From: Phialocephala subalpina
Taxonomy: Eukaryota > Ascomycota > Leotiomycetes > Helotiales > Mollisiaceae
Length of the DNA stretch: 64,000 bases
NCBI GenBank assembly: GCA_900073065.1
Contig: FJOG01000054.1
Coordinates: 124,001 to 188,000, forward strand
Reading direction: 5' to 3'
Part shown: piece after piece, positions 1 to 10,732 of the stretch
Layout of the letters: each line of letters opens with the position of its first letter
Numbering within the stretch: position 1 is the first letter of the stretch
Notes under the pieces: generated by a model
The model's input: the letters and a program-made list of their open reading frames with translations, nothing else
Told to the model about the DNA's origin: nothing
Databases searched by the model: none
Made by a program: the position numbers and the translations under genes

Positions 1-252
1 TGATAGCGCTGCATGGAGGTTTGCCGTGACGGGCAAGTTATGCTTGTCTATAGAGATAGACTTGGGAGTTTCCGGACTGCCCCATACGTAGGATAAAGCC
101 TCGTACAAGTGGGTCCCTTTGCTGGATTCCTGTAAAGAGTACTCAAAGAGTTCGCATTGTATAGGAGCAGTCTCGTCTTTATGTGGCACCAGGCGAAGCA
201 AGCGAATACTCTCAGACCTTGGGGAAAGCGGAGAATAACGGTAGTGAGACAT
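1..252 (-). CDS. HET-domain (heterokaryon incompatibility) protein, N-terminal part
   Basis: Minus-strand reading from the ATG at 252 is open without interruption to the window edge (84 codons), so the gene is cut by the left boundary. The residues follow the start of fungal HET domains: a short leader, then IRLLRLVPHK, an IQCELFEYSL segment and the hallmark LYEALSYVWG motif (about residues 49-58), followed by ISIDKHNLPVTANLHAAL. HET proteins act in cytoplasmic non-self recognition and programmed cell death after hyphal fusion; which of the many HET paralogues this is, and whether the rest of the gene is intact, cannot be seen. It is divergent from the WD40 gene starting at 662. Confidence 0.85.
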   Translation of the reverse strand, partial: MSHYRYSPLSPRSESIRLLRLVPHKDETAPIQCELFEYSLQESSKGTHLYEALSYVWGSPETPKSISIDKHNLPVTANLHAALS

Positions 253-661
253 GGGATGAAATATGCAAGACTATGTTGGATAGTTGTGAAGTGGTATGGT
301 GCGTTGATGAGTTTTGTGTTATCGTCACAAAATGGGCCGGGACAGATGTTAGGCTGCAACGGAAAAGTGGAACGCGGGGATTCTGTGGCTGTGCAAGGCA
401 TGTGGCGTCCTGCACTCGGTCGCATGCACCACGCTTTTCTTCACCGAAATTATGAAAAGCACCTGTATCGTGCACGATGTTGTTGTGTGATGAGTGAATC
501 CTGGTGGATTAAAAGCCTTTGGGCGAGGGGAAATTGTGTGGCAGTGCTGTGGCGCTCAAGACGAAAGCCCACCAGCTCCGTTATCTTATCGCCGATGACT
601 AGAACCATACCAACAGAAAGTAAACAAATCCTCAAGAGCTTCCGTCTCACACCAGCTCAAG
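253..661. other. Divergent intergenic region between HET gene and WD40 gene
   Basis: About 410 bases between two divergent starts. No convincing coding frame on either strand; presumably holds both promoters and 5' leaders. Confidence 0.5.
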
Positions 662-2397
662 ATGCGCTTCTCTCGGCCATTAAAATGTAAGAATATGTCC
701 ATTGATACATCTGAATATCACTAATAGGGCTACGCAAAACAGCTTCTACGCAATCCCTCCCAAGCCCCGACGGCGCATTCATCACAACGATTCTTCCATC
801 CCAACTCAGCATTCGAGAGACGCGATCCCTCGAGATTATACGCGCTATCACCCTTCCATCCGACCTTGCGACTTCAATATCATGGTTCCTATGGTCAGAA
901 TCATCGAGCAGGATCTTGTTGGGATCTGCAGAACATATTCGAGTCTATTCTGCGACGAACAGCAAGTTCCTAGCCAACATCGCACACCCCACAGCAGGAA
1001 GCACGAAGGTTACATTTGTCACATTTGGGGCGAGCGAGGATGAGATACTCGTCTTCTCAGACCATGGATTGAAGGTCTCAATATACAATCTCTCGACATC
1101 GAAGTCAGTGGACATCAACGCTCCAAAGTTCTACAATCCAGGAGTCGCTGCCAAAGGTTACTCGTACAGACCTGATACCTCACATCTGGCTCTGTTGACT
1201 CGAAGTAATGGAAAGGATGTTATTAGCATACATACACCAGGTACATTGGATGTCATACGATCATGGTGGCCACAGAGCATCGATGCTCAAGGACTGTGCT
1301 GGAGCCCAGATGGTAGATGGCTCGTGGTTTGGGAATCTGCATCTCAGGGCCACGCGTTGTTTGTGTATACCGCAGATGGACATCTCTTCAAGACTTGGAA
1401 CGGCCCGATCTCCGCTGTAGATGAAATAGACTCTGCTCTTGGAGAAGTAGACTCTGCTCTTGGAGCTGGCATCAAGATCTTCGAATGCAGTGGAAATGGA
1501 GCCCATATCGCGATTGGAGATCACAGCATGAGGGTGTCAATTCTGGGTGCGCCATGGTTCACTGAATCCATGGGCATGGTGCATACCGCAGCTGTGAAAC
1601 CTGCAGAGTCCTTACAGGTAGGAAGCACCTGGCGCTGGTGAGAGAAGTGCTGACAGTCGCAGATTTGGCAAGAGCAAATTCTCCCTTCGCAGAACGGCCT
1701 CACTCGCGGATTCATCGAAGCCACGCAATCGATTTGTCCCCCCACAGCCCCACCTCCTCCAAGTAATACAGATACGAAGACCGGCACAAATCTACTGACA
1801 TTCGACAAGTCTGGCACATTGTTGGCGACGAGAATAGAGAATATGCCTTCCACCGCTTGGATTTGGGACATTGGTACTCGGATACTCAGGACAGTCATTA
1901 TTCTGCATGCACCGATCGCGAAAGTCTCATGGCATCCGACCATCGACGAGCTGCTAATGATTCGATGCGAAGGAGATGAAGCTCGTGGCTTGGTACATCT
2001 CTGGGATCCTTCATGGGAGAGTCCGCAGATCATTGATTTCGCAAAACAAATTCCTGGCGGGAAGCTCCTAGGGAAGACAATTGTTCGATGGCTGAACGTC
2101 AATTCGGCTCATCCTGTCATCTTCTTCAGCGACTCGCAGGATTGTATGCTGGCTTCGCTTTCCGAAGAACAGGACGGAGATGTTCCATGGCAGGATGCGG
2201 AATTGCGGTCGTTCGACATCTATGGACAGAGGGAAGAGAGCCCTTTGAACCTTGTGCCAGCGAACGAGAAGCATACTAATGGCAAGGTCTCGATCGCAGA
2301 CTTGATTGAGGACGACGATGGAATGATGGGAATGAGTGGAGGAAGCGATGAGGTCGATGATACATTTCAGTTCAGGAAGTTTGTGGAGCCGTCTTGA
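662..2397 (+). CDS. wdr8: WD-repeat protein of the WRAP73/Wdr8 family
   Basis: Three exons: 662-686, 743-1617, 1663-2397 (544 aa). The first exon codes for only eight residues plus one base; the acceptor at 741-742 restores the typical family start MRFSRPLKSS followed by LPSPDGAFI. The second junction (CAG then GTAGGA; acceptor GCAG at 1659-1662) gives the conserved IWQEQ segment. WD-like blades cover most of the protein (SPDG near residue 16, CWSPDGRWLVVW, FDKSGTLLATR, WHPTIDELL). The C-terminus is acidic. WRAP73/Wdr8 works with SSX2IP/Msd1 in anchoring microtubule minus ends at spindle poles in yeast and animals; that role is taken from the family. A 12-base duplication encodes two copies of EVDSALG/EIDSALG near residue 245. 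Confidence 0.88.
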
Positions 2398-2639
2398 TGA
2401 CTTCAAGACACTTTGTCAACAGTAACTGACTCGCAGAACCGCGCTCTGGAGCCTGGTGCGAATACCAACCGAATGCGCGTATGCGACATGTGTCAGGACA
2501 GAGGATCGACAATCTCGAGTCTTGTACCTTGCAGGTTTGACAAGTGTGGCGGTGCAATCTCTTCAAATCTCCACATCTGGAAATGTTGAACCTTGGAACA
2601 AAGCCAAATTCGAATAGCAAGTTCTTCCATTGGTACACT

Positions 2640-3094
2640 TCCATGAGAGAAGAAGGAAGAAGGCAGGGTCTAGACGAAAGGAAACAGGCCCGCCGTGACT
2701 GGCCACGAACGAAGTAGGCATGTTGTGACGTTGCAGTTTGAGCCCAAGTCTTGAGCACGTCTTTGGCAGGCATTTCCACTGCGCCCGACCCTGAGAATTG
2801 TGAGTTTGGTGGGTGATATAAATCAAGAGAAACTGAGTTTACATTTGCTTATGTTTATATCTAAGAAAGTAGCTGATAGTGGTCCGTGGATCGATGAATG
2901 CTGTGAGATAGTTGAACATTCGGAGAAAGTGGGAATTGGAAAGAGGGGTAAAAAGAGACATACTTGCGCATAATAGATTATTCCTGAATGGAGGAAATAA
3001 GGGATTACGATGGAACCGCGGTCCTTGTACCACGATTCCGAGAATTGTTCGGGTGTGAAATTGGGGTTGCGCATCGCGAGACCTTGTCTGGCAT
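2640..3094 (-). pseudogene. EthD-domain protein relic, frameshifted
   Basis: Spliced minus-strand gene: exon 1 2964-3094, exon 2 2843-2900, exon 3 from 2790 downwards with an uncertain end. Exon 1 begins ATGCCAGACAAG in a GCCGCCACC context, then needs a one-base shift to enter the frame reading LAMRNPNFTPEQFSESWYKD and IPYFLHSGIIYYAQ. Exon 2 reads IHGPLSATFLDINISK and exon 3 continues WSGAVEMPAKDVLKTW. Introns of 63 and 52 nt have GTATGT and GTAAAC donors. This order matches small fungal EthD-domain (dimeric ferredoxin-like fold) proteins. The missing base near 3078-3084 breaks the frame, and the expected C-terminal strand is not recognisable below about 2740. The function of most fungal EthD proteins is unknown. 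Confidence 0.7.
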
Positions 3095-4217
3095 GGTGGC
3101 GGCTTTTCAGCGAGTTCTTTGGTACAGGGAATGAGACTACCGAATTTGTATTGAGATAGAAGGAATTGGGAAATATATACACTATACCACTTGCTCGCAA
3201 TATATGTTGAAGTGAGTTTTGAACTCGAAAGCCTTACGTACATCCGTTTGACGTCAGTTGCTGATTGCTGTTCTGATCTACTTCATAAATAATTTGCCTA
3301 CTAAACAGGCCTTTTTATTGAATATTAGACGATGTAACCAATGAACGAGACTAGACTAAACTGTTAAATTTCTTGCCAAATGCTGATCGCCTACTAAATC
3401 TTGGCCTTCTTATAATCTTAGACACTCTCAGGATCACTTCATGCTCGCTTACGTCGATCGTCCCCCTTAATCGACTACCGACTGGGGCAACAAATACCTT
3501 GAGCTTATTTAGTTCTTTCGTGCAACTCCACTACGTTGAGGTGGTATGGAAAGTATACATCTTCATATCTGTAGGAAGAGCGACGACGATACGCAAAGTA
3601 AGAAGGCTAGAAAACCGAGACTTATTTGGTCAGATCGCTATAGTATCGGTAGAACACTTCTTCTATTTTGCTAATTCGACGACTCTCTTGCTCAATGGTT
3701 TACTAGTCTTCAAGAGGAGCAGCTCATATTCAAGGCACCAAAAATCCTATCAAGGTGAGATCTTACTCCATATTTCTGCAGTACCTCACTTATGCTTCAA
3801 GGGGTACATAGTAAGATCTTACATGATTGGGCATGTTGAACAATTGTAGGGGAGATAAATAACGGCGTAATTATATGCATCACAAAGGTTTCGGCAAAAT
3901 CGAAGTAAGGAGTAAGGCATGATATTAAAAGGCGGGGAGAAGTGAACGTTGGTTGTGTGGAATAGTGGCGTTCATCCATTGGGGCTGTGCAGCCACGGTC
4001 ACTCCATAATTTGTCACCCAAAAACGCCCCTTTCGAGGTGTATGAAAACGCTCACCGAGAGGCCCCAATTGTCTGCCTCGTGGGCTGCCCACGAGCGCTC
4101 GTGACTGCGTTGTTTCACTTCATGGAGTGATGATGATCGATGGTATCAACCACCGTTCTTTAATTCTATCCACGTCGCCTTCTGGGTTTCGGATCTCTTT
4201 TGTTTGATTCAACAAGC
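3095..4217. other. AT-rich gene-free stretch
   Basis: About 1.1 kb without a recognisable gene. A plus-strand frame at 3373-3849 stays open but has no known motif and biased AT-rich composition. Two similar segments beginning CCTACTAAA occur near 3297 and 3390, and AGATCTTAC palindromic pieces near 3757 and 3811, suggesting old repeat remains. The 3' part is the leader and promoter of the TPR gene. Confidence 0.4.
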
Positions 4218-7200
4218 ATGATGGCAGATCTCGGACTTGCCATTGACAGGCTGACTTCCGACGCCGTTTCTTTAGAAAGTACAATTTCTGCATTCTGTAA
4301 ATCGCCTTATAAGGTCCCTCGTGAGATCCACGAACTCGAATCTCATCTAAAACCCCTTCAACTGGTGGTGCATCAAGTCGAAAATGCCTTCAGGAACCCT
4401 GAAAATGTTTGTTCAGAAAGAGCTGAGCGGGATTTGAGGAGCATCATCGAGCACTGTCACCAGATATTTTCCGACATTGAAACACTCCTTGCACCCTGCC
4501 AGAAGCCTGATGGAACGTTTGAAGTTGCTCAGGGTGCGCGACTTAAATGCAATGTCAAGAGAGAGGATGCCCGAAAGCTTTGCGAAAGGATGGAAAAGAT
4601 TCAGTCAACGCTTCACTGCATGGTCTCTATCATCACCCTGGGATATAACCTGTCGGAACGCGATGACAACCGTAAGGCGGATGAAATCGTATCTCCAGCT
4701 GTCAGTCAGAATCTAAGGACTGCTAGTGGATTGGTTTTCAAAGTCTTAGCCACTGTAGTGGCTACCCAAAATCAACCTGGTGCGGGGAGAGCAAACACAG
4801 ATTACCGATTCAATTCCGGTAGGACCTCTTCGTGGCTTTCCGAGCTGGTTGGAACCCATGACGAGGAAAGCAGCAATCATTCGACTATACAGTCCAGTAA
4901 GACTGTTTTGACTTTGTCACCCGCAGAGAAATCCATAGCAGGCGATGCAACGCCGGAAGTGGAAAACCTGTTGGAGAGATGGACGGCATTGAGCGAATCA
5001 AGATCAAGGGCATCACAATCCACTAGAAAAGGCCCTCAAAAGCCTGCTAAGATATCGGTGATCGAAGATTTCAAGCAAGATCACACATCATCGACGAGGC
5101 CAGTCGAGCACGCGTCTGGTAGTTCAGAGAAGTCTGGGGACAGGCCGCTAAATCCTTCAAGCTCGCGCCAAACACCTCCAGAGGGAAATAAGGGAGCAGG
5201 AGTAGATTCATCTGAGCTCCATGTCAATGGGCTGCAACAGGATACCACCGAAAGCATAGCTTCCAGTCGACACACACTGGAAACGTCTTCTTCCGTTACC
5301 GTGAGTGCTCGACCGAGACCACAAAGCATGCTCAAAAATGGTAGTGAAACCCACAATATTGTTTCCCGACGAAGAGAACTGCCACCACCTATCTTGAGGT
5401 CACCATATGAAGACGATGACAATGCTACTATTCGAGCGCTAGGTAGGATTGCCAGAGGACCTCGAGTCAAAATCCTCAGCCGCGTGACCGAAATTCGGGA
5501 TGATAAGGATTCCACGTCCCGTCTTGACAATTGGCTGAGGCAAAACGAAATCGCGGAGCCAGTGCAGGAGGATACGACACGCGAGCTGGACGCATTGTCT
5601 CTGTTATCGCAAGGTTCCAATGTGGAATTTGACACCAGATCCCTCTTTTCGCAGGCAAGCATCCTCAAGAAAGCTACCTCTGATACTGCTTCCATCATGA
5701 GTGGTACGACTAGGACCGTAGACCCGTCGGATCCAAGAAGGGTTGCAAAGCTTTTTCACGCTGGGAACAAACGATTTCGCCTCAAGAAATGGTCTGAAGC
5801 TGCGGAATTTTATCGCCAAGCGTATCTTGCAAAGCGAGATGAAGGAAACGAAGACGATCAAGAATCTTTGAGAATCAAATTTAAGATAGGGGCTGTGTTT
5901 GGAGAGTTGAACAAATATGAAAGCGCAGAAAGAACCCTGGAAGGAGTGTTGAGCAAGCAAAAAGAAATAGTTGGAGAGGAGCACACGGAGACTCAACTTA
6001 CCCAGCACTACCTCGGGAGGGTTTTGTCTCGTCAATCTAAGTGGGAAGAGGCTTACGCTGTCTATGCGCCATTATGGGATGTTCGAATGCATCTCTTTGA
6101 TGAGGATTCTACGGCAGACCTTGCTATTCGTACGGGAAATGAGCTGGGACGGATCTTGAACGAAATGGGCAGATTTAGTGAAGCTGCCGACGTGCTGGGA
6201 GTCGTTTACCCAGCGGCAAAGAGAGCCCTCGGCGAAGAGAACAAGGTCACACTCTCTGCTGCAGTGGAGCTCGCGAAAGCCTTGAGATGTTCAGAAAGAC
6301 ACCAAGACGCAACAGTTCTCCTCGATGAAGTGTATGAGCTCTTTCAACGGTCCAACAACGACCTCGATCCCATGTCTATGAAATGTACGCACGAACTGGC
6401 AATGATTCGCTGCCATGAAAGTAAGTTCGAGGACGCAAAAAGACTTTCAAGGAGCGCATGGATCTCTAGAACAGCAGCTAAAGGGTCAACGGACGTTGGG
6501 ACATTGGAAAGTGCAGAATGTCTAGCTCAGGCATTGTACGGATTAGGTCGAGTAGAAGAGGCAACGGATCTCTTGGAAGAGGTTTATCACCAGCTCGTCG
6601 CTCGACTTGGCAGAGAACATACCCGGAGCTTGGTAGTTGGTAAGGATCTTGGCAATCTTCTTCTGGAAAGACTTAGCAACGTTCGTGAAAGAATGCCACT
6701 TCCAGCAGAAACAATCCCGCCAGAAACACTTCCAGCGACAACACCATCAGTTACAGAAAACCAACCTACGGCGGAAGAACATCACGAGGGACGCCATCTT
6801 CAGAGGCAGAGGAGACACAATTCTGAAGGCACTGCTGAAGGAATAGAATGGTATATAACTCAGCGGTACCCACTGCTTAAAAAAATCCTTCAAAGCGGAC
6901 CATTGTCGGAGTCACCTCGCAGAGAGCGGTCACAGGACCATAACGATGAAGCCTCCTCGGAACTGAGGATATTTGAAGACGCATCAAGGGATGATCTAGT
7001 GCTTCAAGCACTTGCAAAACCTTTGCTTGTTGTACCGGCTGTTTTCAAAGCATTCGAAGCCAAACTTAGTGTTGACAGAGAATCGATGCCAGATGCTTTT
7101 CATTTCGCGACGGAGTTAGGCCCACAGTTGCTTAGGCTAATTCAAGAGCTTGAGAAACCAAGCCCAGTCACAACGCAAAACTCAGATATTGTCGATGGGA

Positions 7201-8978
7201 TCAAGCTAGGATTGGCACACAACGAAAAGAGACATGCTTCAAGTATTTACCAGCTGATATACAATGGTCAAAAGGATGAGCTCGGCGCCGAATCGGAAAG
7301 GACTTTGGAAACTGGACATGAATATGCCTGCTTATGCCTCCAGGTCAACTCCTTTGAGCGTGCAGAGGCAGTTTTGAGAGAGGTGTGGGTCCGAAGACAG
7401 AGGGTTTTGGGACCCGCAAATCCACAGACCCTAGAGAGTGGCTTCCAACTGGGTCAGATATACTTCAAGACGAATCGGCACGATACTGCTCTATCTTTGC
7501 ATGAGTCTGTCTACACCGTGCGAAGAGACATCTTTGGGCCACGCTCTTTACAGACCATACAGAGCGCGGAGATCTACGGCCAGATTCTGATGTGTCGACA
7601 ATCGACAAATATTCAAATACAGCAGGGATGGATTCTTCTTCATCAGACACTCGAAATCCGTAAGGATATGTTTGGAGTCACCATAGACACGGTCATATCT
7701 GCACTTCGCCTGGCAACGATATCTGCCATCTCTGGAAAATTCGCCCAATCAGGTGAATTGTTTAGTTGGCTATTTGAATTTGGAGTGGATAGTCTCAGGA
7801 GACCTGGACAATTCGGCCACTCTCCTGCGAAGCTGGCGGTAGGTTTTGCCGCTGCTGGAATGGCGTTTCTCGAGAAGAACGGTCGTAAGGGCAATCAGTT
7901 ACTAGAGCGGATAGGCGACTTTAGTGCCAGCATCTATGGGAGCAGGAGCAGAGAGACGCAGCTCGTAGCGTATCTCCAGGCTTTTGTGTTACTTTTGCAG
8001 GGGAGAGGTCGGAAATCCAGAGCAATTTTACAACAAGTTTTCGAGATGCGGAAGCATTCACTTGGCAGACGACACCCTGGAACCAAAGCTGCGGGTATAA
8101 TGTTAGCCATGGGGATTTTCTTACATTCTCTCCTGTCAAAAGGCAAGATTGATCAAGAACTAGATGAGATTAATGACTGGCTTCTGGATTATGGAACCAA
8201 CCAGCAAGATTCGACCTTCTTGATGCAATTTTGCGGGAGTGGAGCCGTTATCGCCACGATGTATGACCTGGAAGATCTGAGCAAGGCGATGTTAAATTGG
8301 TTGTATAAGACACAAAAGAGGCGTAAGGGCTTGTTCAATCGCTCCACATTGGGCACCTTGGTTCTCAACCATGGACTTAATCTGTATACCATGTACAGAC
8401 GAAAGTCGCAGAAGATACCCACAAAGGAAGGGACATCACTCGACCCTCGAATTTTCATTCGAGAATTGTGGCCAGCAGCTATCGAAATGGTGACCAATAT
8501 TCTCGCTGGGGCGAATCAGCTGCCATTCTTTGCGGAGACTTTGCCCAACTTCTTACAAAATTCAACGATGTGGAAGTCATTCGCGCCAACACAGTTCACT
8601 GCACATTTCTTCTGTATCTTTGCTCCAGTGTACGAGCAGCTGGCACCTGTAGATGCAGGGTCTCGAATCTGGACTATAGCCACCGATGACTCGGATACAT
8701 CGACAATTGGAGAAGCACGTCACCTATTCCCCTCGGGATCCAGCTCGATTGATTTTGGAGATTTGGACGGGCGAGCATCAGAGCATCTATCCTCCCTCGG
8801 ACATTCACTTCTCGACCTTACACTTGCTCCTTCATCTGCGAGTGATCTCAGCGACCTGAGCGCAGAACATGAAATGGAGAGTCTACAAAATGAGCTTGTG
8901 GGAGAATTTGTTACCGATGCAGGAATCAGTGCAGCACAAAGCGACATTGAAACTTTGAAGAGAGAATTGGAAACATGA
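4218..8978 (+). CDS. Large TPR protein with NLR-like N-terminal domain, no nucleotide-binding domain
   Basis: One exon, 1586 aa from the ATG at 4218 (a second ATG follows at once; upstream in-frame codons have no ATG). Residues 1-150 (MADLGLAIDRL..., helical, Cys-containing) resemble the fungal N-terminal domain found at the head of many STAND/NLR-type proteins. Residues about 160-500 are Ser/Thr-rich and likely disordered. Two blocks of kinesin-light-chain-type TPRs follow: about 506-810 (AGNKRFRLKKWSEAAEFY, LGRILNEMGRFSEAADVLG, LAQALYGLGRVEEATDLL) and about 1030-1300 (YACLCLQVNSFERAEAVL, LGQIYFKTNRHDTALSLH), separated by a linker rich in Pro, Glu and Arg. The C-terminal 100 residues are acidic and Ser-rich. 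No P-loop, NACHT or NB-ARC motif is visible. Function unknown; a scaffold or degenerate receptor is inference. Confidence 0.85.
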   Translation: MMADLGLAIDRLTSDAVSLESTISAFCKSPYKVPREIHELESHLKPLQLVVHQVENAFRNPENVCSERAERDLRSIIEHCHQIFSDIETLLAPCQKPDGTFEVAQGARLKCNVKREDARKLCERMEKIQSTLHCMVSIITLGYNLSERDDNRKADEIVSPAVSQNLRTASGLVFKVLATVVATQNQPGAGRANTDYRFNSGRTSSWLSELVGTHDEESSNHSTIQSSKTVLTLSPAEKSIAGDATPEVENLLERWTALSESRSRASQSTRKGPQKPAKISVIEDFKQDHTSSTRPVEHASGSSEKSGDRPLNPSSSRQTPPEGNKGAGVDSSELHVNGLQQDTTESIASSRHTLETSSSVTVSARPRPQSMLKNGSETHNIVSRRRELPPPILRSPYEDDDNATIRALGRIARGPRVKILSRVTEIRDDKDSTSRLDNWLRQNEIAEPVQEDTTRELDALSLLSQGSNVEFDTRSLFSQASILKKATSDTASIMSGTTRTVDPSDPRRVAKLFHAGNKRFRLKKWSEAAEFYRQAYLAKRDEGNEDDQESLRIKFKIGAVFGELNKYESAERTLEGVLSKQKEIVGEEHTETQLTQHYLGRVLSRQSKWEEAYAVYAPLWDVRMHLFDEDSTADLAIRTGNELGRILNEMGRFSEAADVLGVVYPAAKRALGEENKVTLSAAVELAKALRCSERHQDATVLLDEVYELFQRSNNDLDPMSMKCTHELAMIRCHESKFEDAKRLSRSAWISRTAAKGSTDVGTLESAECLAQALYGLGRVEEATDLLEEVYHQLVARLGREHTRSLVVGKDLGNLLLERLSNVRERMPLPAETIPPETLPATTPSVTENQPTAEEHHEGRHLQRQRRHNSEGTAEGIEWYITQRYPLLKKILQSGPLSESPRRERSQDHNDEASSELRIFEDASRDDLVLQALAKPLLVVPAVFKAFEAKLSVDRESMPDAFHFATELGPQLLRLIQELEKPSPVTTQNSDIVDGIKLGLAHNEKRHASSIYQLIYNGQKDELGAESERTLETGHEYACLCLQVNSFERAEAVLREVWVRRQRVLGPANPQTLESGFQLGQIYFKTNRHDTALSLHESVYTVRRDIFGPRSLQTIQSAEIYGQILMCRQSTNIQIQQGWILLHQTLEIRKDMFGVTIDTVISALRLATISAISGKFAQSGELFSWLFEFGVDSLRRPGQFGHSPAKLAVGFAAAGMAFLEKNGRKGNQLLERIGDFSASIYGSRSRETQLVAYLQAFVLLLQGRGRKSRAILQQVFEMRKHSLGRRHPGTKAAGIMLAMGIFLHSLLSKGKIDQELDEINDWLLDYGTNQQDSTFLMQFCGSGAVIATMYDLEDLSKAMLNWLYKTQKRRKGLFNRSTLGTLVLNHGLNLYTMYRRKSQKIPTKEGTSLDPRIFIRELWPAAIEMVTNILAGANQLPFFAETLPNFLQNSTMWKSFAPTQFTAHFFCIFAPVYEQLAPVDAGSRIWTIATDDSDTSTIGEARHLFPSGSSSIDFGDLDGRASEHLSSLGHSLLDLTLAPSSASDLSDLSAEHEMESLQNELVGEFVTDAGISAAQSDIETLKRELET

Positions 8979-9049
8979 TTTAGATTTCCTAAGCTAGTTG
9001 GAGATATGAGCTCTATTTTTATCCGATATTACTGATTAAAAGCCCGACT

Positions 9050-9345
9050 CTGACACATTTGCCAATATATTCCTTTCATCCTCAGCAATTCCTGGAGAGT
9101 TCCTCTCTCGACTACTATGCCTTCGCCCATGACGAAAATCACATTACGTTTTGGACAGTCGCTAATCTGTGTGCAACCACAATCTTTGTGATGCCCCTCC
9201 CACTTTGCTCGAAGATTCTTATGGCATCTCTCTCGGTCTCAGAATCAAGATTAGACGTAGCTTCATCAAGCAATAATAGCTTCAGATTTCAAATTAATAC
9301 ACTCGCAATTGCTATCCGTTGTTTCTGACCCTGCAATTATCATGA
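9050..9345 (-). pseudogene. ABC transporter (MDR/ABCB-type) nucleotide-binding domain relic
   Basis: Minus-strand translation from about 9340 reads GQKQRIAIASVLI (end of the ABC signature), stop, LLLLDEATSNLDSE (Walker B and D-loop), then ITKIVVAHRLATVQN (H-loop His). One frameshift later it continues VIFVMGEGIVVERGTLQELL and YWQMCQ. This is the end of an ABCB-type nucleotide-binding domain. It has an internal stop and a frameshift, and the Walker A region and membrane segments are not recognisable upstream, so it is a short dead fragment. Confidence 0.8.
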
Positions 9346-9725
9346 TCAGTTCTGATTTCATATTGCTTCAGTGTGTACACACCATTTGCTTTGCACGCAT
9401 TACCTACCTAGTTTGTACAACAAACCCTCCTCGTAGCTCGCCTGTGATCCCCTGACTATTTACAGGGAACACCAGTCTCTGTACAGTAAACATTCACCAG
9501 TCACTCAATTGTGAATGCTCACAGTTGTTAAGTACTGGATCAGGAAATCGAGGTACGCTGACTTTCCACATTCATAGAGGCCTTACCAAGATTGGCACTA
9601 GCGGATATGCGGCTGGCCCATAATGGAACCTCTCCCCCAAAAACAACCCCGCGTTTTGACTGAGGCTCCAACCGTCATCACTTCACACTCGCCCAGACAC
9701 TTTCCCAAGTCATCGGCCCACCACT
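9346..9725. other. Intergenic, no gene seen
   Basis: About 380 bases between the ABC relic and the gene at 9726. Possibly further decayed ABC sequence on the minus strand, but no motif is recognisable. It also contains the leader of the downstream gene. Confidence 0.35.
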
Positions 9726-10265
9726 ATGTCAGATACCGATCTTGACAAGGAACGGGTGTACGTTGTTTATCGCGAACTTTTTAAAGACACACTCGCAAAG
9801 CTAAGGAAAGGGAGTAAGTTCCGCAACGTGGTAGAGAAGCACAAGGATCACGTCCATCTCACCGATTCAATGGATACGGAGAAGACTTGCAGAATTTTAA
9901 GGGCTCTTCTAATTGCATATTTGTTCGAATCAAAGTCAGTAGCAGAGGCTATTTTCCCAACGCTCTTCTCAACCGGAGAGTTTGGAACTGAGGGCCAGGA
10001 GGAGGGTGTCGAGGGCGAGCATAGACAGGGAGATGGAGAAAACGCAGATGCGTCATTTTCCTCGGATGCTCTCCTTTCTAGTCCTCCCTTGCCCGATAGC
10101 GCTATCCCTTTCAGACTCCAGCACAGAATCCTTTGCCAGACTCAACGACTGCTAGAAGAATGTTGCTACGACTTTGCTGAGAGGTGGTTGCCGTCCATGC
10201 TGGAAGCCAATGGCTGGGATGCGCCCGAGGCGGTCGAACTGACTGCATGCAAGATGTTGAATTAG
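9726..10265 (+). CDS. Hypothetical protein, 179 aa
   Basis: Single exon from an ATG to TAG. Residues 1-75 are mixed charged and probably helical (VYVVYRELFKDTLAKLRKG, CRILRALLIAYLFESKS). Residues 85-120 are an acidic Gly/Glu/Ser-rich linker, and residues 128-179 form another helical part with two Cys (LEECCYDFAERWLPSML). No signal peptide, membrane span or recognised domain. Codon use looks coding and the start context is acceptable. Not recognised; could be an orphan gene. Confidence 0.5.
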   Translation: MSDTDLDKERVYVVYRELFKDTLAKLRKGSKFRNVVEKHKDHVHLTDSMDTEKTCRILRALLIAYLFESKSVAEAIFPTLFSTGEFGTEGQEEGVEGEHRQGDGENADASFSSDALLSSPPLPDSAIPFRLQHRILCQTQRLLEECCYDFAERWLPSMLEANGWDAPEAVELTACKMLN

Positions 10266-10732
10266 GCCATATCCATTCACCCAACTCCTATCACAAGAAC
10301 ATTGTCTCCACATAACTCTCTAATATTCACTAATCAAGGCTTCAGGCTCCTATCAGCCATAAACTCCACAATGCAGCCAACTCTTCGAGGGCGTCGTAGA
10401 AAGCCAAAGAAAACCATACCGGCTAGCAGACTGGCGACTGGTCATGCTTCACTGCAGATAGGTGATCCACTGAGCCCAATAAGATGCATACACGTTTTTG
10501 TAGCCAACTAATACAACACTCAGGAATTCAAGAAGGCATATGATTAAGGAGGGTCGGCAGGCAGCAAGCGTGGCCTCGTACGGGATTCCTCGATCCAATC
10601 GAGGACCGATGATTTGGAGAATCAAAACCCTCGTGGCCGCAATAGATCTGAAGCCTTCCTTTCTGTGTCCTCCCTTCTTTACAAAAGCTTTCCGCACACG
10701 AGACAAGGCCCGACAGAAGCAACTCCAACATT
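10266..10732. other. Intergenic, no gene seen
   Basis: About 470 bases with only short unconvincing frames; leader of the gene at 10733. Confidence 0.35.

Noticed and set aside
3373..3849. 158-codon plus-strand frame
   Set aside because: AT-rich, no recognisable motif, no splice context; probably decayed repeat sequence.
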